A stretch of DNA of 64,000 nt. Origin: Flavisolibacter longurius (lineage in GTDB: Bacteria > Bacteroidota > Bacteroidia > Chitinophagales > Chitinophagaceae). The notes beneath the pieces were generated by a model. That model ran no database searches and was not told the DNA's origin. It was given only the letters and a program-made list of their open reading frames with translations. The stretch's first letter is position 1, and every line of letters starts with the position of its first letter. The DNA is taken from contig JABUMY010000003.1 in NCBI GenBank assembly GCA_013327885.1, positions 62,001 to 126,000 on the forward strand, read 5' to 3'. Below are positions 24,677-33,428 of this stretch, piece after piece. The translations under genes and the position numbers were made by a program.

Positions 24677-26002
24677 ATGAAAAATATTGTTTTCTTTTTC
24701 CTCTTGCTTTGTCTCCATGCCAGTGCGCAGCAGGCAAAGCCTTACGAAATGCTGGTGAACGGCGTGAAGGTGATTGTGGTGCCGAGTGGCAACGAGATTG
24801 TACAGGTGGATATGGTGCTCAAAGGTGGCGTGCAAAATTACACCGCTGAACAGGCAGGCATTGAGCGCCTGGCCCTGCGGGCACTAACGGAGTGCGGTAC
24901 CCAAAAACACGATAAGAACAGTTTTAAGAATACGCTGGACGATGTGGATGCACAGATGTATGGCTTTGCCGGAAAGGATGCCTCCCGTGTGGTGCTCAAC
25001 TGCATCAAAGGCGATTTTGAAACCGTTTGGCCACTGTATGTAGAAGCGATTACGGCACCAAAGTTTGACGCCAAAGAGTTTGACCGCATCAAGGCGGAAG
25101 CCCTGACACAATTACGTCAGCAGGAATCCAATCCGGATTTTGCCCTGCAAAAAATGGCCATGGAAACCGTGTTCAAGGGGATGGACTATGCCAAGATGCC
25201 CAACGGCACGGCGGATGCCATTGCGAAACTGACACCAGCTTCTACAAAGGCTTATTATGACCAAACACTGACTCGTTCGCGGATCTTTTTTGTAGTGGTG
25301 GGCGACATCACTAAAGAGGCCCTGCAGCAAAAAATGACGGCCCTTATTCAAAAGATTCCGCAAGGCAAGCCCTTCGCACTAAAGCGGGAAACCTTTGTTC
25401 CAAAAGAAAATACCTTTCTTCCGCAGGAAAAAGAGGTGGCCACCAATTATATCATGGGTATATCCGGCGCACCGGCCGCCAATTCAAAAGAGTATTATCC
25501 TGCCTTGCTGGCTTCCCGCATGTTTTACAACAAAGCCTTCCTGGAAGTGCGTACCAACAACGGGCTGTCGTATGCACCTTCAGCCGGCATCAGCACAGGC
25601 CTTACGCCTTACTCCATGCTGTACGTAACTACCAAAGATCCGGATAAGTACATTGCTGTGGCCCGCAACATGGTGGACAAAATTAAAAAAGACGGCTTTC
25701 CCGAAGACGATGTGCAGAACACAAAAAATACCTACACCACCAATTTTTACGCAACCAATGAAACCAACGGCGCACTGGCTAATCTGGTAGGAAATTTTGA
25801 AGTGTTGCAGGGCGACTGGAAAAAAGCCTTCTCGTTGAAAGAAGACCTGCAGGCCGTAAAGCCGGCCGATGTAAACCAGGTGTTCAATAAATACATTGGC
25901 AAATTTAACTGGGTGTACCAGGGCGATCCGAAAAGGGCTACACAAACCCTGTTCACCCAGCCGCAAACACCCCCGGTGCCGGAAGTGAAAAAAGCATTTT
26001 AG
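24677..26002 (+). CDS. M16 family peptidase homologue, non-catalytic subunit
   Basis: A 441-residue exported protein (signal MKNIVFFFLLLCLHASAQ). It has the M16 fold (VDMVLKGGVQNYTAEQAGIE, later EVRTNNGLSYAPSAG with the R/Y substrate-binding pair typical of the second subunit). At the place of HxxEH it reads IERLALRALTE, so zinc cannot be bound. This matches the regulatory or substrate-binding partner of two-subunit M16 enzymes. It lies ten bases after its catalytic partner and ends at a strong terminator. Confidence 0.9.
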   Translation: MKNIVFFFLLLCLHASAQQAKPYEMLVNGVKVIVVPSGNEIVQVDMVLKGGVQNYTAEQAGIERLALRALTECGTQKHDKNSFKNTLDDVDAQMYGFAGKDASRVVLNCIKGDFETVWPLYVEAITAPKFDAKEFDRIKAEALTQLRQQESNPDFALQKMAMETVFKGMDYAKMPNGTADAIAKLTPASTKAYYDQTLTRSRIFFVVVGDITKEALQQKMTALIQKIPQGKPFALKRETFVPKENTFLPQEKEVATNYIMGISGAPAANSKEYYPALLASRMFYNKAFLEVRTNNGLSYAPSAGISTGLTPYSMLYVTTKDPDKYIAVARNMVDKIKKDGFPEDDVQNTKNTYTTNFYATNETNGALANLVGNFEVLQGDWKKAFSLKEDLQAVKPADVNQVFNKYIGKFNWVYQGDPKRATQTLFTQPQTPPVPEVKKAF

Positions 26003-26025
26003 CAGGAGAGAAGATGAATTCAAAA

Positions 26026-26067
26026 GCGAAACCGGTCTTTGCTTACATGGGCCGGTTTCGCTTTTTT
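26026..26067 (+). terminator. Intrinsic terminator of the M16 pair
   Basis: GCGAAACCGG (26026-26035) pairs with CCGGTTTCGC (26052-26061), followed by six T. The T-run abuts the stop of the convergent epimerase gene; the reverse strand reads CTTTTG, so it may act both ways. Confidence 0.9.
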
Positions 26068-26992
26068 ATGTAATGGTGAACTCCAAGGCAGCTACGGCCT
26101 TCCCGATGGTGGGATAAAGGAATTCGAAACCTTCATCCTGCACTTTTTGCGAGCTAACGGTGACGCTTTTCAACACTTCGATGCTCATTTCGCCAAGGGC
26201 AATTTTAAGGGCAAACGAAGGCACATGGAAAGGCACATAAAACTTGTCTCTTTCTTTGGCGATCTGCAGGATAATGGCTTTGTTGGAAACAGGGTTAGGC
26301 GCAACAGCATTGTACATGCCTTTCCAGCTATCGTTTTCAACGGCCGTGGTAAAAAGCCTTGTCAGATCGCGAATGTGTATCCAGCTAACCACTTGTTTGC
26401 CGCTGCCAAGGATGGTAGCGGCTCCCAGGGAAACCGGTTTTTTAAATTCGGCATAGGCGCCGCCTTCGGTACTGAGCACAATGCCAATGCGAAACGTGAC
26501 CAATCGTTTTCCCAATCCTGTTACCGGTGCAATGGCTTCTTCCCAGGCCTTGCAGGTGGTGCCTAAAAAATCAGTATAGGACGGATCGGTTTCTGTAAAA
26601 GGTTTTGGGTTAGGGACAGCCGGATCGGGACCGTACCAGCCCTGTGCCGAGGCACTGACCACCGCTTTAACTTTGTTGGGATGTTCCTGCAAGGCCTTCA
26701 CCAGCAAGGCACCACTTTTCACCCGGCTGTCAATAATCTCCTGTTTGCGTTTTTTCGTCCACCGGCCATCGGCCACGTTGGCGCCGGCCAGATGAACGAT
26801 ACAATCCGCTTCGGTAATGGCAGAAGCATCGATCGTTCCTTTCTCTACATTCCATTCCCTGAATTGAATATTTCCCCTTGCTGGTTTTGCCTTGCGGGTT
26901 AAAATGATCACATCGTGTCCCCTGTCTGCCAGCATCTTCGACAATGCCGTACCAATCATGCCCGTTCCACCGGTTATAAGAATTGTTGCCAT
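26066..26992 (-). CDS. TIGR01777 family NAD(P)-dependent epimerase-like protein
   Basis: A 308-residue extended short-chain dehydrogenase-fold protein. The nucleotide site is ILITGGTGMIGTALSKML at the N-terminus. The family-specific segments are VHLAGANVADGRWTKKRKQEI, SRVKSGALLVKAL and SASAQGWYGPD. The C-terminal DUF1731-like part is also present (ALKIALGEMSIEVLKSVTVS). Members related to E. coli YfcH are of unknown reaction. It runs convergent to the M16 pair and divergent from the ABC genes. Confidence 0.9.
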   Translation of the reverse strand: MATILITGGTGMIGTALSKMLADRGHDVIILTRKAKPARGNIQFREWNVEKGTIDASAITEADCIVHLAGANVADGRWTKKRKQEIIDSRVKSGALLVKALQEHPNKVKAVVSASAQGWYGPDPAVPNPKPFTETDPSYTDFLGTTCKAWEEAIAPVTGLGKRLVTFRIGIVLSTEGGAYAEFKKPVSLGAATILGSGKQVVSWIHIRDLTRLFTTAVENDSWKGMYNAVAPNPVSNKAIILQIAKERDKFYVPFHVPSFALKIALGEMSIEVLKSVTVSSQKVQDEGFEFLYPTIGKAVAALEFTIT

Positions 26993-27085
26993 AAATTATC
27001 TACAAGTAAAGATGGGATTTGTTGGCCTTATTGCCGCCTCCATTCTTTCCCGCTTTTTTCTTCACTAAAAAATCATCCCACGATA

Positions 27086-27158
27086 AATAGCCAATAGCCA
27101 ATAGCCAATAGCCAATAGCCAATAGACAATAGGCAATATCTCAATATCCCAATATCCT
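27086..27158. repeat. 7-bp array AATAGCC x7 changing to 8-bp AATATCC x3
   Basis: Five identical AATAGCC units, then aatagac and aataggc, then three 8-base units aatatctc, aatatccc, aatatcct. One array thus switches both core (AATAG to AATAT) and period (7 to 8). It lies between divergent promoters and is the most regular, hence probably youngest, array of the window. Confidence 0.88.
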
Positions 27159-27230
27159 CTTCCCATCGCCGCCCATCAAAAAGGTTGCAGGTACCGCAGG
27201 GAAAACCTATCTTCCAAAAAATATACCTTG

Positions 27231-28145
27231 ATGACTGCGGTTTTATCGGTTCAAAACATTACTAAGTTCTATGGCTCTATCCAGGCACTAAAGAACGTTT
27301 CGTTTGAGGTGCCCAAAGGCAGCGTGTTTGGTATCCTGGGTCCCAATGGCAGTGGCAAAACAACACTGCTGGGGATTGTGATGGATATTCTTCGCCCCAC
27401 ATCGGGCAGCTACCAGTTCTTAGGCGCCACTCCTGATGCCGACCGGCGCAAACAGATCGGCACCTTGCTGGAAACGCCCAACTTTTATCACTATCTCTCT
27501 GGTGAGCAAAACCTGCGGATTGCCGCGGAGATCAAAGGACGTGGTCGCGACCAAATCGACGACGTGCTGAAAAAGGTCAATCTTTACCAACGCAAAAAAA
27601 GCAAATTCAGTACGTACTCGCTTGGGATGAAGCAGCGCCTGGCGATTGCTTCAACGCTCCTGGGCAACCCGGATATCCTGGTGTTTGACGAACCCACCAA
27701 CGGTCTTGACCCCGTAGGCATTGCGGAGATACGAGAGCTGATCCGGCAACTGGCCTCCGAGGGCAAAACCATCATCATGGCCAGTCATATTTTGGATGAA
27801 GTGGAAAAAGTGTGTACCCACGTGGCCATCATTCAAAAGGGCGACCTGAAAACCGTTGGTACAGTACACGAGGTCTTGTCGCGAAACGCCGATGCGTTTA
27901 CTTCCTTCGAAATAAGCGCTGAAAACAATGAGCAGTTATTGATCGTGGTGAGAGCCCTGCCCGGTGTAAAAGAAGCCTACCTGCAAGAAGGATTTGTGAG
28001 GGTGGTGGGCGAACAAAGCCTAACCGCACGGGAATTGAACAAAGTCCTGTTTGAAGCCGGTATTGTGCTGGAGCGCCTCCTGCCGCAACGCAAATCACTG
28101 GAAAAAACCTTCCTCGAAATTACCGGCACCGTAAGCGAACAATAA
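27231..28145 (+). CDS. ABC transporter ATP-binding protein
   Basis: A 304-residue ABC ATPase of the ABC-2 exporter type (CcmA/bacitracin-resistance-like). Walker A is GPNGSGKTTLLG, the Q-loop region GTLLETPNFYHYLSGEQNL, the signature YSLGMKQRLAIAS, Walker B DILVFDEPTNGLDP and the switch His is in IIMASHILDEVE. The C-terminal 80 residues are the usual extension after the nucleotide-binding domain. It drives the permease encoded 60 bases downstream. Substrate is unknown. Confidence 0.93.
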   Translation: MTAVLSVQNITKFYGSIQALKNVSFEVPKGSVFGILGPNGSGKTTLLGIVMDILRPTSGSYQFLGATPDADRRKQIGTLLETPNFYHYLSGEQNLRIAAEIKGRGRDQIDDVLKKVNLYQRKKSKFSTYSLGMKQRLAIASTLLGNPDILVFDEPTNGLDPVGIAEIRELIRQLASEGKTIIMASHILDEVEKVCTHVAIIQKGDLKTVGTVHEVLSRNADAFTSFEISAENNEQLLIVVRALPGVKEAYLQEGFVRVVGEQSLTARELNKVLFEAGIVLERLLPQRKSLEKTFLEITGTVSEQ

Positions 28146-28173
28146 CCAGTCTGCCAACGATCAACTTATTCCC

Positions 28174-28197
28174 CTATCAACTTATCAACCTATCAAC
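28174..28197. repeat. 8-bp array, NTATCAAC x3
   Basis: ctatcaac, ttatcaac, ctatcaac sit eight bases ahead of the permease start codon, inside a two-gene operon. Same unit as 37307-37391 and 48391-48422. Confidence 0.7.
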
Positions 28198-28205
28198 AAT
28201 TCCCC

Positions 28206-28991
28206 ATGCTGCACTTACTAAAAATAGAATGGCTTAAAATAAAGAACTACCGGGCCTTCTGGGTGTTTTCCATCCTTTACCTGGCGTCCATTTTTTTGAT
28301 CAATTACATTGGCTGGAACATCCAGCAGCAGGCGTTTGAAAAAGCGCCGCAGGCCCAGCAACTCCTGGGCAATCCGTACGCCTTTCCAAAGGTTTGGCAA
28401 ACTGTAGGCTGGATGAGCAGTTGGCTGCTTTACCTGCCCGGCATGCTCATGATCATGCTCATGACGAATGAATTCAATTTTAAAACGCACCGGCAGAATG
28501 TGATCGATGGATTGAGTCGCAACCAGTTCATTGCCGTTAAAATGGTGCTGGTGTTGCTGATGGGCATCATCATAACCCTCATCAATTTTGTAACGGGACT
28601 TTCGTTTGGCTTCATCACCAGCAGCACGTACAGTACAGAAGGCATGCAATTCATTGGTTATATATTTTTGCAGTCGGTAGCCTATATCTTTTTTGCCCTC
28701 ATGCTGGCGGTGTTGTTTCGTCGCAGCGGGCTGGCCATCATCGTGTTTATTCTCTTTGGGCTTATTTTCGAATGGCTGATTACCGCTACGCTGACCTTCC
28801 AGTTGAACCTGGCGCCGTACAGTTATTTTCTGCCCCTGCAAACATCGGATGTGCTGATACCCTTGCCCTTTGGCAAAAACGTGATCTACAAGGATGCACC
28901 GTCGGCCTTAAGCCTCGTAATTGCCATCCTGCTTTACCTCTCGGCCTACCTCTTTTTCACCCGTAAAAAGTTTGTAACTGACGATCTGTAA
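28206..28991 (+). CDS. ABC-2 type transporter permease
   Basis: A 261-residue membrane protein with six predicted helices, among them FWVFSILYLASIFLINYIG, WLLYLPGMLMIMLM and LSLVIAILLYLSAYLFF. The region NFKTHRQNVIDGLSRNQFIAVK resembles the coupling part of ABC-2 permeases. It pairs with the ATPase just upstream. Direction is probably export; nothing shows the substrate. Confidence 0.85.
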   Translation: MLHLLKIEWLKIKNYRAFWVFSILYLASIFLINYIGWNIQQQAFEKAPQAQQLLGNPYAFPKVWQTVGWMSSWLLYLPGMLMIMLMTNEFNFKTHRQNVIDGLSRNQFIAVKMVLVLLMGIIITLINFVTGLSFGFITSSTYSTEGMQFIGYIFLQSVAYIFFALMLAVLFRRSGLAIIVFILFGLIFEWLITATLTFQLNLAPYSYFLPLQTSDVLIPLPFGKNVIYKDAPSALSLVIAILLYLSAYLFFTRKKFVTDDL

Positions 28992-29099
28992 AAAAATAAC
29001 CTCCCCCCGGGAAGCTTTCTTATGACAGGAAAAGATAATTCCTGGGCATAGTGCTTTCTTCGGTTTATGTTGTATTTTAACCGCCGAAACTATCGTGAT

Positions 29100-29519
29100 A
29101 TGAGTAAAAGCCACAGCATTTTATTGGTGGAAGATGATGCAGATGACAGGTATATAATGCATCTGGCTTTCACCGAGTTGAATTACGCCGACCAGGTAAA
29201 GGTCTTTAACAGCGGGGAAGATATTTTAAAGTACCTGCAGGCCTTGCCGCATTCCGACCTTTATCCCTCGCTGGTTGTACTGGATTATAACATGCCCGGC
29301 ATGAACGGGGGCGAAGTATTGATGCGCATGAAAATGGATGATGGACTGCGGGACATTCCGGTAGCCATGTATTCAACCGGCATGCGCAGCCTGGAAGTAA
29401 AGCTGAAAGGCATGGGTGCTGCACACTGTTTTGAAAAAGGCCAGCAGATCATTGAAGTGGTAACACTGGCACTGCGCCTGAAGAACATTGTGGAGAACAA
29501 GGAACTGATGGAAGAGTGA
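29100..29519 (+). CDS. Stand-alone response regulator (receiver domain)
   Basis: A 139-residue single CheY-like receiver domain. The start MSKSHSILLVEDDADD gives the acidic pair; the phosphoacceptor Asp is in LVVLDYNMPGMNG (about residue 61); the Thr/Ser switch is in VAMYSTG. The Lys of the last motif is in HCFEKGQQ. There is no output domain and no kinase next to it. Such Rcp1-like receivers often work with a distant histidine kinase in a phosphorelay. Confidence 0.9.
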   Translation: MSKSHSILLVEDDADDRYIMHLAFTELNYADQVKVFNSGEDILKYLQALPHSDLYPSLVVLDYNMPGMNGGEVLMRMKMDDGLRDIPVAMYSTGMRSLEVKLKGMGAAHCFEKGQQIIEVVTLALRLKNIVENKELMEE

Positions 29520-29520
29520 G

Positions 29521-29590
29521 CGACGAGAAACGTGAGACGAGAGATGTAAGACGAGAGACAAGAAACGATAAACCGCAAACGTTAAACGAT
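29521..29590. repeat. 7-bp degenerate array, (A)AACNNN x10, after the receiver gene
   Basis: Ten units in one phase (cgacgag, aaacgtg, agacgag, agatgta, agacgag, agacaag, aaacgat, aaaccgc, aaacgtt, aaacgat) run from the stop codon toward the terminator at 29620. Same family and same position relative to a terminator as 20574-20664. Confidence 0.85.
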
Positions 29591-29619
29591 TCTTTGAGGA
29601 TATTCCGAAAGATGTAAAA

Positions 29620-29658
29620 CAAAGCCGGCAAGTTCAAAACTTGCCGGCTTTGTTTTTT
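29620..29658 (+). terminator. Strong intrinsic terminator after the receiver gene
   Basis: A 15-bp perfect stem (29620-29634 with 29638-29652; CAAAGCCGGCAAGTT on the left) with a three-base loop, then six T. The T-rich opposite flank allows use from both strands. Confidence 0.93.
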
Positions 29659-29707
29659 ACTAACACAAGCTTGTTTTTTTCGATGGTTAAGAACGTCGCG
29701 TGAAAAA

Positions 29708-29739
29708 CAATATCCTAATATCGCAATATCCCAATATCA
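29708..29739. repeat. 8-bp array, NAATATCN x4
   Basis: caatatcc, taatatcg, caatatcc, caatatca, ten bases beyond the mntH stop. Same unit as the 8-bp part of 27086-27158. Confidence 0.7.
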
Positions 29740-29748
29740 TTCCCTGCG

Positions 29749-31626
29749 TTACACAATCAGCACCGGTATTTTCAACTGGTGGCGAACCGTGTCGATCGTT
29801 TCGCCATATAGCCAATCCTTCACGCCTTTGTGGCCATGCGCCCCAATGATCAGCAGGTCGGCGCCAGCTTCTTTTACGATGCGGGGAATTTCTTTGCTGC
29901 GGTTGCGAAAGCCGAGGTGCGTTTCGCCAACAAAATTGTACTGTTGCAATTGCGCGGCATAGGTCTCCAGTTTCTCCTGGTCGGACCGCGTTTCATAATC
30001 GTCGCTTTGTTCACCCAGGATCTTGGCCGATGCACTTTCCACCACGTGGATCAGGATCACCGTTCCCCCGGGTTCGGCCTGCACCATCGCATGCGAAAGC
30101 ACCATTTGATCCCTTTCGCTGAAATCGAGCGCCACGGCCACCCGCCGGTATTTGGGCAGGGAAATGGCTTCAATGTTCACGTCTTTTTTATGCACTTTAA
30201 TAGAGGCTGGTTGCGGCTTTTTCTTTAGCAGCGGGTACAAGATGGCCACCACCATCAGCACCAGGTAAAGCAGTGTAGAAACGACGATCACGCTTTTCCA
30301 AAAAAAGTCATCACTGGTAACAAAAAACTCCATCGCCTGCTCATACACCATCCGCAGGTTGAGGTAAACCAATACGGCCGTTATCAGCCAGGCCAGCACC
30401 TGCACATAGGGCTTAATAACAAAGGCACCCATTGTCTTTTTATCGCTTACAAAATGAATCAGCGGTATCACCGCAAATCCCAGTTGCAGGCTCAGGATCA
30501 CCTGGCTCAGGATCAACAAATCATCGATGTTGTTTTCGCCGTTGATCATAATAACGATCACGGCCGGTATAATGGCGATAAGCCTTGTCAGCAGCCTGCG
30601 TATCCAGGGATTTATGCGGATGCGCAGGTAACCTTCCATAACGATCTGCCCTGCAAGCGTACCGGTGATGGTGCTGCTTTGTCCGGCAGCAATGAGGGCA
30701 ACCGCAAACAGGGTAGGAGCGAGGTTGGTACCAAGAAAACCGTTGAGCAGTTCATGCGCTGTTTTAATCTCCGCTACATCCTGTCTGCCGGCTTTGTAAA
30801 ACACGGTGGCGGCCAAAACAAGAATAGCCGCATTTACCAAAAATGCTGCGTTAAGGGCCACGGCGCTGTCAATAAAATTATACTTCAGTGCTTTGCGAAT
30901 GCCCTGGTCGTCGCGTTGAATTTTGCGGGTCTGCACAAGGGCCGAATGCAGGTAAAGGTTGTGGGGCATTACCGTGGCGCCAATGATGCCAATGGCAATA
31001 AACAGGGCTTCGTGGTTGGGAATGGTGGGGACAAAACCCGTCACCACCTCGCCCAGCACCGGCTTTGCCAAAATGATCTCTGTTAAAAACGAAAGCCCGA
31101 TAATGGCTACCAGCGCAATGATAAAGGCCTCCATCTTGCGCATACCCAGCCGCTGCAAAATGAGCAGGAGAAAGGTGTCCAGCACGGTAATGCCCACAGC
31201 CCACATGAGGGGCATGCCGGTCAGGAGTTGGATACCGATGGCCATCCCCAGCACTTCGGCAAGGTCGGTTGCGGCAATGGCAATTTCGGCAAGGATGTAA
31301 AGAAAAAAATTGATCTTTTTCGGGTAGGTCTCCCTGTTAGCCTGTGCCAGGTCGCGGCCGCGAACAATACCAAGCCTGGCCGAAAGGCTTTGGAGCAGCA
31401 GGGCCATGAGGTTGCTCATCAGCAATACCCACAAGAGCGAATAACCGAATTTACTGCCGCCCTGCAGGTCGGTGGCCCAGTTGCCGGGGTCCATGTAGCC
31501 AACACTTACCAGGTAGGCAGGTCCAAAAAATGAAAGGATCCGGCGCCAGCGCGGCTTTTTGCTGTTGGTGGTGTCTACACTCTGATGCACCTCGCTAAGG
31601 GAGGCATCACTTTGAAGTTTCGTCAT
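29749..31626 (-). CDS. mntH: NRAMP Mn2+/Fe2+ transporter fused to a universal stress protein domain
   Basis: A 625-residue fusion. Residues about 30-450 are an NRAMP divalent-metal/proton symporter: the metal motif DPGN in VSVGYMDPGNWATD on helix 1, the helix 6 motif in GATVMPHNLYLHSA, and eleven to twelve membrane helices. Residues about 490-625 form a cytoplasmic UspA domain (YRRVAVALDFSERD, LLIIGAHGHKGVKDWLYGET) with the ATP-binding G-x2-G-x9-G pattern. It imports manganese or iron; the UspA part may sense ATP or stress, which is inference. The start overlaps the end of the mntR gene by 20 bases, so the two form one operon. Confidence 0.92.
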   Translation of the reverse strand: MTKLQSDASLSEVHQSVDTTNSKKPRWRRILSFFGPAYLVSVGYMDPGNWATDLQGGSKFGYSLLWVLLMSNLMALLLQSLSARLGIVRGRDLAQANRETYPKKINFFLYILAEIAIAATDLAEVLGMAIGIQLLTGMPLMWAVGITVLDTFLLLILQRLGMRKMEAFIIALVAIIGLSFLTEIILAKPVLGEVVTGFVPTIPNHEALFIAIGIIGATVMPHNLYLHSALVQTRKIQRDDQGIRKALKYNFIDSAVALNAAFLVNAAILVLAATVFYKAGRQDVAEIKTAHELLNGFLGTNLAPTLFAVALIAAGQSSTITGTLAGQIVMEGYLRIRINPWIRRLLTRLIAIIPAVIVIMINGENNIDDLLILSQVILSLQLGFAVIPLIHFVSDKKTMGAFVIKPYVQVLAWLITAVLVYLNLRMVYEQAMEFFVTSDDFFWKSVIVVSTLLYLVLMVVAILYPLLKKKPQPASIKVHKKDVNIEAISLPKYRRVAVALDFSERDQMVLSHAMVQAEPGGTVILIHVVESASAKILGEQSDDYETRSDQEKLETYAAQLQQYNFVGETHLGFRNRSKEIPRIVKEAGADLLIIGAHGHKGVKDWLYGETIDTVRHQLKIPVLIV

Positions 31627-32275
31627 ACGTAACAAAAATGTTTTTCGCCAGTTGTTCGCTGATGGTTAAGGTTTGTTTTTTAATCTTGATTTCCAGGGAG
31701 TGATCGAAGGGAAAAAGTTTTTTCACTTCCAGCCGGGTGCCAATGCCGATCTCTTTGTGCTTCAGCAGTTCCAGCATTTCAGCCGACTGGTTGGTAACAT
31801 GACAGACCACGCCGCTTTTGTTTTTCGGCAGCAAGAGCAGCGGCAGGTTGTTGCGGGTTACAATCTTTCCTTTGTGGTCAGGGATGGGATCGCCGTGGGG
31901 GTCAAAAGGCGGAAAGCCAAGGTATTCATCCAGCCGGTCGATGAGCTTTTTGCTGCTCACATGCTCCAGTTCTTCGGCAATGCTGTGCACTTCTTCCCAT
32001 TCAAACCCCAGCTTTTGCGAAAGAAAGAACTCCCAGAGGCGGTGACGGCGGATAATGAAAAGAGCCGCTTTGCGCCCCTCGGCACTCAGCGTAAAGCCAT
32101 AATAGGGTTTGTAATGCAGGAGTTTTTTTGCACTGAGCTTTTTCATCATGTCCGTTACCGATGCCGCCTTGGTAGAAAGTTTTTCCGCCAGGGCATTGGT
32201 GCTTACCGTACCGATTTCTTCCTGCAGGTGGTAAATGGCTTTGATGTAATTTTCTTCACTGACCGTAAAATTCAA
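31607..32275 (-). CDS. mntR: DtxR/MntR family metal-dependent repressor
   Basis: A 222-residue metalloregulator. The N-terminal winged helix is SEENYIKAIYHLQEE followed by VSTNALAEKLSTKAASVTDMMKKL; the dimerisation and metal-binding domain includes HRLWEFFLSQKLGFEWEEVHSIAEELEH. A C-terminal FeoA/SH3-like domain covers about residues 150-220, as in the longer DtxR branch. When loaded with Mn2+ or Fe2+ it should bind DNA and shut off uptake. It overlaps the mntH start by 20 bases, and a matching operator lies in its own promoter. Confidence 0.92.
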   Translation of the reverse strand: MNFTVSEENYIKAIYHLQEEIGTVSTNALAEKLSTKAASVTDMMKKLSAKKLLHYKPYYGFTLSAEGRKAALFIIRRHRLWEFFLSQKLGFEWEEVHSIAEELEHVSSKKLIDRLDEYLGFPPFDPHGDPIPDHKGKIVTRNNLPLLLLPKNKSGVVCHVTNQSAEMLELLKHKEIGIGTRLEVKKLFPFDHSLEIKIKKQTLTISEQLAKNIFVTYDETSK

Positions 32276-32291
32276 GGCGCTCTAATTTAAA

Positions 32292-32326
32292 TTTTAGACA
32301 AACCTAAAAATATGCTTTCATTTCAA
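32292..32326 (-). promoter_or_regulatory. mntR-mntH promoter with DtxR-type operator over the minus-7 element
   Basis: On the minus strand TTG, a 17-base spacer and TAGGTTTG (32306-32299) form an exact Bacteroidota promoter. The minus-7 element lies inside the palindrome TTTTAG-n6-CTAAAA (32292-32309), shaped like DtxR/MntR boxes. Bound repressor would block this promoter directly, giving feedback control of the operon. The start codon is about 17 bases downstream. Confidence 0.75.
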
Positions 32327-32375
32327 CAAACCGTTCTTCCGCATTTTTTTCTTTTATTTACAGAAAGAATCAACT

Positions 32376-33365
32376 ATGTACCGGATTGGCCTTGTTGTAT
32401 TGGGATGTTTTCTGTTTGCCTGTGGCGGAAATGATGACCGGAAAGAAGATGAAGCAAGCACAGCCGGCGACAGCGACTTGCCCGCCGCTTTTACCCGATC
32501 ATTTAAAGAATCACCTGTTCCTTACCAGTTAACGGACACGTCGCTGTTGAAGGATGATGGAAAGGATACTTTGTCCTCACGGTATCTTTCTTCGCTTTTG
32601 CCTGACAGTCTGGTAGAGCAAGCTTTTGGGCAAACAACAAAGATCAAGTATGCGCCCCTGGCACGTTTTGGCGAAAAAGACCGCAACAACTACTATCTGG
32701 TGAAAGGAACTGCAGGCGGTAAAAAAGCAGCTTTTCTGCTCTCGTTTGATAAAGACGGGAATTATGGTGCGGCCATGCCCTTCCTGGTGCCGGATAAAAA
32801 AGATGCCACTTTGCAAACTTCCACACTTGACAAATCATTTACCATTACACGGGCAATTATGGAGCGAAGCAGTGGCGCCGTGATTGGAGAAGGAAAAGAA
32901 GTGCTGGCCTATGATCCAACGGAAAAACGCTTTTCACTAATCATGACAGACCTGCTGAACAACGATGCGGCGGTATTGGTCAATCCTATTGATACCTTTC
33001 CAAGAACACACAAACTGGCGGGCGATTATGTCAAAGGCAAAAAGAATCTTGTTTCCATTCGCGATGGACGCTATGCCAACCAATTGCTGGTTTATATTCA
33101 TACCGAAAGCAACGATGGCGAGTGCAAAGGTGAACTTAAAGGCGAGTTCCTTCTCACCGGTACTACTACAGCCGTTTACCGGCAGGGTGGTGATCCTTGT
33201 ATCCTGGGGTTGACTTTTTCAGGCGGTTCTGTAACCCTGAACGAAGAACGTGGCTGTGGTAATTACCGTGGTCTTGATTGTCCGCTCGACGGAAAGTTTA
33301 CCCGTAAAAAGGAAGAAAAGCAGAAAGAGTCTACAAAAAAAGCCAACCGGCCGAATCGCTCATAA
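32376..33365 (+). CDS. Hypothetical lipoprotein
   Basis: A 329-residue lipoprotein with a clear signal: MYRIGLVVLGCFLFACGG, lipobox LFAC, then an acidic linker. The mature part has alternating beta segments and a cysteine-containing C-terminal region (ESNDGECKGELKGEF, GGDPCILGLTFSG, ERGCGNYRGLDCP), with four Cys that could form disulfides. It ends in a Lys-rich tail. I do not recognise a family. It is divergent from mntR across about 100 bases and followed 63 bases later by the phosphorylase gene. Envelope localisation is supported; function is not. Confidence 0.7.
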   Translation: MYRIGLVVLGCFLFACGGNDDRKEDEASTAGDSDLPAAFTRSFKESPVPYQLTDTSLLKDDGKDTLSSRYLSSLLPDSLVEQAFGQTTKIKYAPLARFGEKDRNNYYLVKGTAGGKKAAFLLSFDKDGNYGAAMPFLVPDKKDATLQTSTLDKSFTITRAIMERSSGAVIGEGKEVLAYDPTEKRFSLIMTDLLNNDAAVLVNPIDTFPRTHKLAGDYVKGKKNLVSIRDGRYANQLLVYIHTESNDGECKGELKGEFLLTGTTTAVYRQGGDPCILGLTFSGGSVTLNEERGCGNYRGLDCPLDGKFTRKKEEKQKESTKKANRPNRS

Positions 33366-33428
33366 TTGTGTGGCAACTACACGCTAATTTTAAAATCCTT
33401 TATTTTGTGCAACTGAAAAAAGTTTAAA

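Noticed and set aside
27086-27158. CRISPR array suspected from AATAGCC repetition
   Set aside because: Units are 7-8 bases, contiguous, with no spacers and no cas genes.
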